The notes under the pieces are model-generated. The model had not been told where the DNA came from. It did no database searches and saw only the letters and a program-made list of their open reading frames with translations. Below, one piece after another: positions 59,318 through 64,000 of a stretch of 64,000 nt of DNA. Source of the stretch: Methanosarcina sp. UBA289 (GTDB taxonomy: Archaea > Halobacteriota > Methanosarcinia > Methanosarcinales > Methanosarcinaceae). A program made the position numbers and the translations under genes. The stretch is taken from NCBI GenBank assembly GCA_002496565.1, contig DAKJ01000004.1:163755-227754 (forward strand), written 5' to 3'. Each line of letters opens with the position of its first letter. Positions within the stretch are counted from its first letter, which is position 1.

Positions 59318-60109
59318 TTAGTCCCATCTTTCAGACTCGGATGAAAAACCGGCAACTGCTTCTTTTAGCCAGTTTGCTGCACTTGCAGCATCGACAGGGG
59401 ATACATCAGCTCCGATTTCTTTGGCATAATCTGCCTTAATCGGGGCTCCACCTACCATTACTTTAACCTTACTCCTGATGCCTTCCTCTTCAAGCAGTTT
59501 GAGAACTTTTGGCATTTCGGCCATGGTTGTGGTCATCAGGGTGCTCATGGAAATTGCTGTTGCTCTGTTCTCCTTTGCAGCCTCCACGAACTTCTGGCTC
59601 TCGACATCATTTCCAAGGTCTACGCAGTTGAAGCCGTTTGCACTGAGTAAAGTCTTTACAAGGTTCTTCCCGATGTCGTGTATGTCTCCCTCTACTGTCC
59701 CTATGATGACGGCAGGTGGCTTTTCTGTACACTCTTCGTCATTCTTTAGGTATGGAGCCAGTATATCCATTCCTGCATACATGGACCCTGAAGCGATTAA
59801 CAATTGGGGCACAAAAGCTTCTCCCTTCTCATATTTTTTGCCTATTCTGTTCATGCCCTCTGCCAGCCCTTCGATAAGGGTCTTGAATGGATTCATCCCA
59901 ACCTGAAGGGCAACTTTTGTCCAGCCCTGAGTTATTTCATCCTCGCCGTCCATCACGCATCTGGCAAGTTTGTTAAGGATGATAGGTGGCATATCAACGC
60001 CCGTGGCAAGGAGCTTCTGGGTAAGTTCCTTTATCGCCTCCTCATCTTCATCTTCAGCAGCCTCATCCATTTGCTCTATTAATTCTTGTACTTCCTCTGG
60101 TAAACTATC
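59318..60109 (-). CDS. Corrinoid protein of a methyltransferase system
   Basis: A 263-residue B12-binding protein. Residues 1-125 form the helical cap (ALQVGMNPFKTLIEGLAEGM), residues 130-263 the Rossmann-like corrinoid domain with EGDIHDIGKN, whose His145 is the lower cobalt ligand, STLMTTTMAEM and VMVGGAP. It has an acidic extension of 25 residues at the N terminus (EQMDEAAEDEDEEAIK) that MtaC lacks. The start is ATG 60109 after GAGGT. It heads a two-gene operon with the MtaA-like methyltransferase. Its methyl donor is not known. Confidence 0.85.
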   Translation of the reverse strand, partial: DSLPEEVQELIEQMDEAAEDEDEEAIKELTQKLLATGVDMPPIILNKLARCVMDGEDEITQGWTKVALQVGMNPFKTLIEGLAEGMNRIGKKYEKGEAFVPQLLIASGSMYAGMDILAPYLKNDEECTEKPPAVIIGTVEGDIHDIGKNLVKTLLSANGFNCVDLGNDVESQKFVEAAKENRATAISMSTLMTTTMAEMPKVLKLLEEEGIRSKVKVMVGGAPIKADYAKEIGADVSPVDAASAANWLKEAVAGFSSESERWD

Positions 60110-60159
60110 CATTTTACATACCTCAAATTGATTAAGTCGACTGGCTTGCACATTTAAAA

Positions 60160-60262
60160 AAATAGTGAAGTGGGAATATGGGGAAGTATCCGGATCTTCA
60201 CCTTAGGGAAGTGGGAAAATAGGGAAGTGGAAAAATAGGGAAGTGTCCGGATCTCCACCTTT
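60160..60262. repeat. Tandem GGGAAGTG(G/T) repeats upstream of the corrinoid gene
   Basis: GGGAAGTGGGAAAATA-type units occur four times, and GGAAGT(A/G)TCCGGATCT(T/C)CACC twice (about 60183-60203 and 60238-60258). The region lies in the likely promoter/leader of the corrinoid protein gene. Confidence 0.6.
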
Positions 60263-60459
60263 CCACAATTAAATATTTAAACTAAAGATATTTATAATAT
60301 CCGGCAACAAAAAATAAATAGCATCGATCTTATCAATCTCGTTTTTGTTATAAATATGATTGTTAAAAAAGCACTATTGTATATTATATAATGGCATTTA
60401 CAAAATAAATGAATGGGCTAAAAATCAATGAATTGTGTGTAATCTACATGTGTATTCCA

Positions 60460-60545
60460 TTGTAACCCGTTAACATAATCAATATGGTTGATTTTGCGTT
60501 AACTCCTCATATATGTTAACGAATATTTGCCTGTGAAAGGGAGCA
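60460..60545. promoter_or_regulatory. Three GTTAAC palindromes between mtaB and the corrinoid gene
   Basis: GTTAAC occurs in CCGTTAACAT, GCGTTAACTC and ATGTTAACGA within 75 bases, in an AT-rich spacer of 760 bases that has no gene. They might be operator sites; this is a guess. Confidence 0.3.
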
Positions 60546-60871
60546 AACAATTACAACGTATAATGTAATTTATATAACTCTTAAGTTTCTCATTGAGCTT
60601 TCGACCTATTCTTTTGTATAGTTCTTTGATTCTGTATCCAAAAAACTCAACAAGCTCAAGAGTGAAAAGGGATATTATCCGTTATTTATGGTTATACCTC
60701 TTTCTTTTGATCGCGTCTGTGATTTTTGATCAAATCTGAAAAAAGAGCATATCCAATGTATTAAATTTGAAAGTCGGTTTATGCCAGTCAGTTTTATGCT
60801 TAGATTTTTTCAATAACTGATCTCTATATATAAAAATATTTTAAAAGAAAAATGGGAAGAACTTGCCTCAG

Positions 60872-62260
60872 TTAGAGGCCATAGTTCTCCGGCTTGAAGA
60901 CTTTGACTTCTTGTTTATACTTTGTAAGACAGTCACTCATGAACTTCTCTTTGTCGTCAGTAAGACTCTCTAAAGCTGCTTTTGCATCTGCAAGGGCTTT
61001 AGTTTCGAACCTTGAGAGTTCAAGTTTGCCCTTTGCCCCTTCTTCAACGATCTTGATGCATTCGATAGCAGCATTCTTAGCACGGAGGTAAATATCATTC
61101 CCGTCTTTTGCAATTGCCTGCCCGACTCTGTAGGCGTTCGGGTATGCGAGTACATAGCCCTGTGCGTCTCTGTACATATCCGAAGCTACGAACATATCCC
61201 TAAGTATTTTTTCGTTACCTGAATCAAGAGCAACATTCATTAGGGCACAGTCATAAGCTAAGGTCTCACCCCAACACTGAACTGTGGTACCGCCGAATTC
61301 ACCGTGATATTCAACAGATTCGTTGGACCAGAGGTCACAGCATTGCATAACAACGTTACCCATCAAATCAGAGTGGGCACAGGTTGAGGTTTTGCCTTCT
61401 TGAGTTATAGGGACACCTGCAATTGCCTTTACAATAGTGTTCTCGTAACCGCAGTCCTTTCCAGGGCCGACCGCACCGGCTTCGTACGCGACAAGTGATC
61501 TGGCGGCAGAAATTGCTCTTGCAATGATTGCGAGTGTATGGGCGAGGTTCTTGTCCAGCAGCCCGCCTGCAATGAACATTGCAGTGTTTGCCTGGGCGCA
61601 ATCTGTGTCACCAGATGCTATCACGTTATTCTTTTTTGCAATTGATACAATATCTTGCCAGATCATTTCCATATCTATGCTGCCAAGAACACCTATGCCG
61701 TAAAGTACTCCGGCCATATCGTTCCTGAGAATCGCATAGTCGAATACTTCTTTTCCACCCATTGACTCAACTGCAAGCATGTCAGCCCCATTCTGGGCAC
61801 ACTGCTCAAAAGCTTCCAAAAAGGTGTTGTACTTGTCTCCTCCTCTGAGCTCGAGGAATTCCCTGCTCTCACGGATGTCACCAATAGTGTGGCGGAGTGC
61901 GCACTTTATGCCGTATTCATCATGGTAATCCTCCATGATAGTTTTCTGGGCGTGAGCAACAGCTGCTCCCCAATCCGGGTGATTAGACATCTGCTGAACA
62001 TGTTCGGTTTCAAGCACGACAGAAGGAGCTCCAATCTGGACCATCCTTGCCATAATGTCGGTGGTGATCCTTTCGTATTCTTTTATGAGCTTTTCTTTGG
62101 ATGCGCCGGCTTCAGGTCTTGGGGCGTAGTTTACTTCAGGAGTTGTGTAACCGGCACCGATTTCAAGTCCCAGCCCGGCTTTAACTGGCGTGACAGCTCT
62201 TCCGAAAACCATCTCATCCGCGCTTGCATAAGCCATTTTAGTACATCTTTTTACTGCCAT
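60872..62260 (-). CDS. mtaB: Methanol:corrinoid methyltransferase MtaB
   Basis: A 462-residue TIM-barrel zinc enzyme that activates methanol and methylates the Co(I) corrinoid of MtaC. The zinc ligands known from Methanosarcina are present: Glu165 (AVESMGGKE), Cys221 (GDTDCAQAN) and Cys270 (GPGKDCGYEN). Length and sequence match the family from start (AYASADEM) to end (VFKPENYG). It starts at ATG 62260, 13 bases after the mtaC stop, after GGAGAT, so the two are one operon. It is likely to be strongly expressed on methanol. Confidence 0.97.
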   Translation of the reverse strand: MAVKRCTKMAYASADEMVFGRAVTPVKAGLGLEIGAGYTTPEVNYAPRPEAGASKEKLIKEYERITTDIMARMVQIGAPSVVLETEHVQQMSNHPDWGAAVAHAQKTIMEDYHDEYGIKCALRHTIGDIRESREFLELRGGDKYNTFLEAFEQCAQNGADMLAVESMGGKEVFDYAILRNDMAGVLYGIGVLGSIDMEMIWQDIVSIAKKNNVIASGDTDCAQANTAMFIAGGLLDKNLAHTLAIIARAISAARSLVAYEAGAVGPGKDCGYENTIVKAIAGVPITQEGKTSTCAHSDLMGNVVMQCCDLWSNESVEYHGEFGGTTVQCWGETLAYDCALMNVALDSGNEKILRDMFVASDMYRDAQGYVLAYPNAYRVGQAIAKDGNDIYLRAKNAAIECIKIVEEGAKGKLELSRFETKALADAKAALESLTDDKEKFMSDCLTKYKQEVKVFKPENYGL

Positions 62261-62273
62261 TTATTCCATCTCC

Positions 62274-63041
62274 TCAGTGTCTATGGAATTTCTCCCTCAG
62301 TTTTACGATATTATCCCCATGTGCCTTTACGAAATCGGCTATCTTCGCGGCATCGGCTGCTTCTTCACCGTACACTCCAAGCTCATACTGGGACACGAAG
62401 TCCTGGTTGACAGCACCGCCGCCGCATGCAAATGGAATCCTGTAGCCTTTCTCCAGAAGCTTATCATTAACTTCTTTGAATGCATACATGGTTGTGGTCA
62501 TCAGGGCAGTACCTGTTAGCATCATGGGACTTTCTTTCTCGACAGCCGCTATTACTTCATCTACAGGTACATCTCTTCCGAGGTCCACTACATCATAACC
62601 AGCTGCTCTCAGTAGTGCGGCCACAATGTTTTTTCCGATGTCGTGCACATCACCTTCTGCAACGTGACAGACAATCTTTCCTTTGGTTTCAGGTGCTTTT
62701 CCTGCTTTCTCCTTAACGTATTCGATACCTTCCAACATGGCATCAGCAGACATCATAACGTTTGGCAGGAAAATGACTCCCTCATCGTAAAGCCTGGAAA
62801 CTACTCCCATTCCAACCATTAATGCATCATTAATAAGGGAGATCGGATCCTTTCCGGAGCTGATGGCCTTTTCCAGCCCTTCAACAACATCATCTTCTTC
62901 GCCTTCAAAGATGGCTTTTGCAATCGGATAAATCATTGAATCCTTAGGGTAAAGCTCTTCTGCAGCATCTTCCGGTGTCATTTCCTTTTCCATTTTTACA
63001 TTGTAACGAACCAGAATACCACTGGGATCTATATCTATCAA
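62274..63041 (-). CDS. mtaC: Methanol corrinoid protein MtaC
   Basis: A 255-residue corrinoid protein that carries the methyl group from MtaB to MtaA. The four-helix cap is followed by EGDVHDIGKN, with His133 as the cobalt ligand, and GTALMTTTMYAF. An ATG at 63056 opens the frame, but it coincides with the ribosome-binding site GGAGGT; TTG 63041, six bases later, is the better start and gives the N terminus LIDIDPSGILVRYNV like other MtaC proteins. It is the first gene of the mtaCB operon. Confidence 0.93.
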   Translation of the reverse strand: MIDIDPSGILVRYNVKMEKEMTPEDAAEELYPKDSMIYPIAKAIFEGEEDDVVEGLEKAISSGKDPISLINDALMVGMGVVSRLYDEGVIFLPNVMMSADAMLEGIEYVKEKAGKAPETKGKIVCHVAEGDVHDIGKNIVAALLRAAGYDVVDLGRDVPVDEVIAAVEKESPMMLTGTALMTTTMYAFKEVNDKLLEKGYRIPFACGGGAVNQDFVSQYELGVYGEEAADAAKIADFVKAHGDNIVKLREKFHRH

Positions 63042-63274
63042 ATGTCTAACCTCCATTTTGGCATTTGAGGAGCAAATAATCCCTAATTATTTACAGGAAC
63101 CAAAGGGGCTAAATGCGAAAATTATTCCTTAATAGATCTTAATTAAATTTAGGCCTCTAAATTCCCCAATTTTTCTATAGAGGTCTCTATATGAGATCTA
63201 AACAGGTATAAAATCCCAAATTCTTCCCAATTTCTTAAAGGGACTCCTAACTCCCCTTAATTTAATTGGAATCC

Positions 63275-63287
63275 TATATATATAAAA
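63275..63287 (-). promoter_or_regulatory. TATA box of the mtaCB operon
   Basis: On the minus strand TTTTATATATATA is the strongest box upstream of mtaC. It would give a leader of about 210 bases, in line with the long leaders known for methanol operons of Methanosarcina. Confidence 0.5.
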
Positions 63288-63620
63288 CTCACTGACCAAG
63301 TTTAAGGTTCTAATACTGAATTGTAAGCTATAATTTTCGCTATCTTGAGGCTTTACTATTCTAAATATCTAGTTTTAATGGGCTTTTTGCTAACTTAGGT
63401 ACAGTCTAAAATACATAATTATGAATATCAAAAACCCTTACAACAGTCTATGGACAGTCTACGATTACTAGGTTTTCGGCAGATTTAGGCAGCTGCTAGG
63501 GAGTATTATACCAAGATTTCTCAATAGATCTAAAATAAATTCTAGATTTTAATAAAAATTATGTTTAACTCTCTCATTCCTTCCTTAATTTGGTTTATTG
63601 AGGAATCATTCTTCTCAAAA

Positions 63621-63680
63621 AGTATTTATATCAGTAATGCATCTATGAAATCCCCTGATCTGAATGGATCAGTGATCATT
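63621..63680 (+). ncRNA. TATA-hairpin unit 0 (diverged)
   Basis: AGTATTTATATC is followed 24 bases later by ATGAAATCCCC and a CTGATC...GATCAG hairpin. The layout matches the clearer units 1 and 2. Confidence 0.3.
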
Positions 63681-63747
63681 AAATCTATAGATTTTGCAAA
63701 GATTATATTCCGTGATAAAATCTATAGTCAAAAATCAGCTTAACAAA

Positions 63748-63803
63748 AGCTTTATATATAAGAAATTCCTTGTATGAATCCCTCACAAAAGCAAAATTGT
63801 GGG
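63748..63803 (+). ncRNA. TATA-hairpin unit 1
   Basis: AGCTTTATATATAAGAA is followed at +26 by ATGAATCC and at +32 by a hairpin CCCTCACAA...TTGTGGG. Transcription from this box should begin at about the ATGAATCC block, so the RNA would start with the hairpin. Confidence 0.4.
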
Positions 63804-63905
63804 CATCTGACTCTCTTTCGATCACAAAAAGATCGAAATGGCAGTATCTCTATAGATTCAAATAAAGATTTGTTTTTGAATCCATTTATGAAAAACTGCC
63901 TAATG
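63804..63905 (+). ncRNA. Structured segment between TATA-hairpin units 1 and 2
   Basis: TTTCGATC...GATCGAAA (63817-63838) is a strong hairpin. GGCAGT (63840-63845) pairs with ACTGCC (63895-63900) and encloses GATTCAAA...TTTGAATC. This could be the body of the RNA made from unit 1. Confidence 0.35.
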
Positions 63906-63908
63906 AGA

Positions 63909-63968
63909 AGCTTTATATACAAGAACTGTGTTGGATGAATCCTTCACACAGAGCGCTTGTGTGAAGGG
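63909..63968 (+). ncRNA. TATA-hairpin unit 2
   Basis: AGCTTTATATACAAGAA, then ATGAATCC at +26 and the hairpin CCTTCACAC...GTGTGAAGG at +32. Spacing is the same as in unit 1 although the stem sequences differ, with compensating changes on both sides. Confidence 0.4.
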
Positions 63969-63979
63969 GAATAACACAA

Positions 63980-64000
63980 AGCTTTATATACAAGAAATCC
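63980..64000 (+). promoter_or_regulatory. TATA block of unit 3, cut by the window edge
   Basis: AGCTTTATATACAAGAAATC starts a further unit 71 bases after unit 2. The series continues beyond the window. Confidence 0.5.

Noticed and set aside
63561..63743. A 60-codon frame at the right edge
   Set aside because: It runs through TATA-hairpin unit 0, lacks a ribosome-binding site and has no family resemblance.

Overview
The window reads as chromosomal DNA of a methylotrophic methanogen, most likely a Methanosarcina close to M. mazei. The evidence is the methanol:coenzyme M methyltransferase genes (mtaA, mtaC, mtaB), the methanogen-type seryl-tRNA synthetase, ribosomal protein eS1, archaeal topoisomerase IA, the KEOPS subunit Pcc1, PGF-type surface-protein anchors, TATA-box promoters and low G+C with long AT-rich spacers. 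The species is an inference; no 16S gene or other marker is present.

Layout. 1-5.9 kb: end of a coiled-coil protein, an AIM24-like protein, an AlaX editing protein, an F420-dependent oxidoreductase interrupted by one in-frame UAG, a VOC protein and a dolichol-kinase-like membrane protein. 5.9-8.1 kb: a MITE-like element and a decaying tandem array of DUF2795 genes. 8.6-11.4 kb: small zinc and molybdenum-binding proteins and a TIR-domain operon with an overlooked Pro/Glu-rich 46-residue gene. 11.6-18.9 kb: Thi4, tRNA-His, a radical SAM protein and a Mg-type P-ATPase coupled to a coiled-coil protein. 19.8-25.6 kb: four secreted surface proteins, two with PGF-type C-terminal anchors. 25.9-31.6 kb: tRNA-Gly, a second copy of the MITE, RecJ-like nuclease, Pcc1, secreted papain-like protease. 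32-36.7 kb: ferritin-like protein, LigD-type phosphoesterase, a STAS-like/PIN pair, a graveyard of HicB, HicA, MntA and HepT genes around one intact hicBA pair, and an EVE-like/HNH protein. 37-44.5 kb: serS, a probable structured RNA, eS1, topA and thiC. 44.6-56.4 kb: a second MITE family, tiny membrane peptides, DUF2156, DUF3303, YkvA and GX3-repeat proteins, a 1906-residue TPR protein and a macro-domain protein. 56.8-64 kb: the methanol region.

How the genes work together. MtaB moves the methyl group of methanol to the corrinoid of MtaC, and MtaA moves it on to coenzyme M. Between mtaA and mtaCB lies a second corrinoid protein paired with an MtaA-like methyltransferase of unknown substrate. 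Thi4 and ThiC supply the thiazole and pyrimidine halves of thiamine from separate loci. serS, eS1, topA, RecJ-like and Pcc1 form the housekeeping core.

Most noteworthy: several degrading or otherwise intact genes carry in-frame UAG, which a pyrrolysine-using archaeon may read through; two short transposon-derived repeat families are present; two genes appear to start at AUU or CUG; and the right edge carries a tandem series of TATA-box plus hairpin units with constant spacing that look like small-RNA genes.
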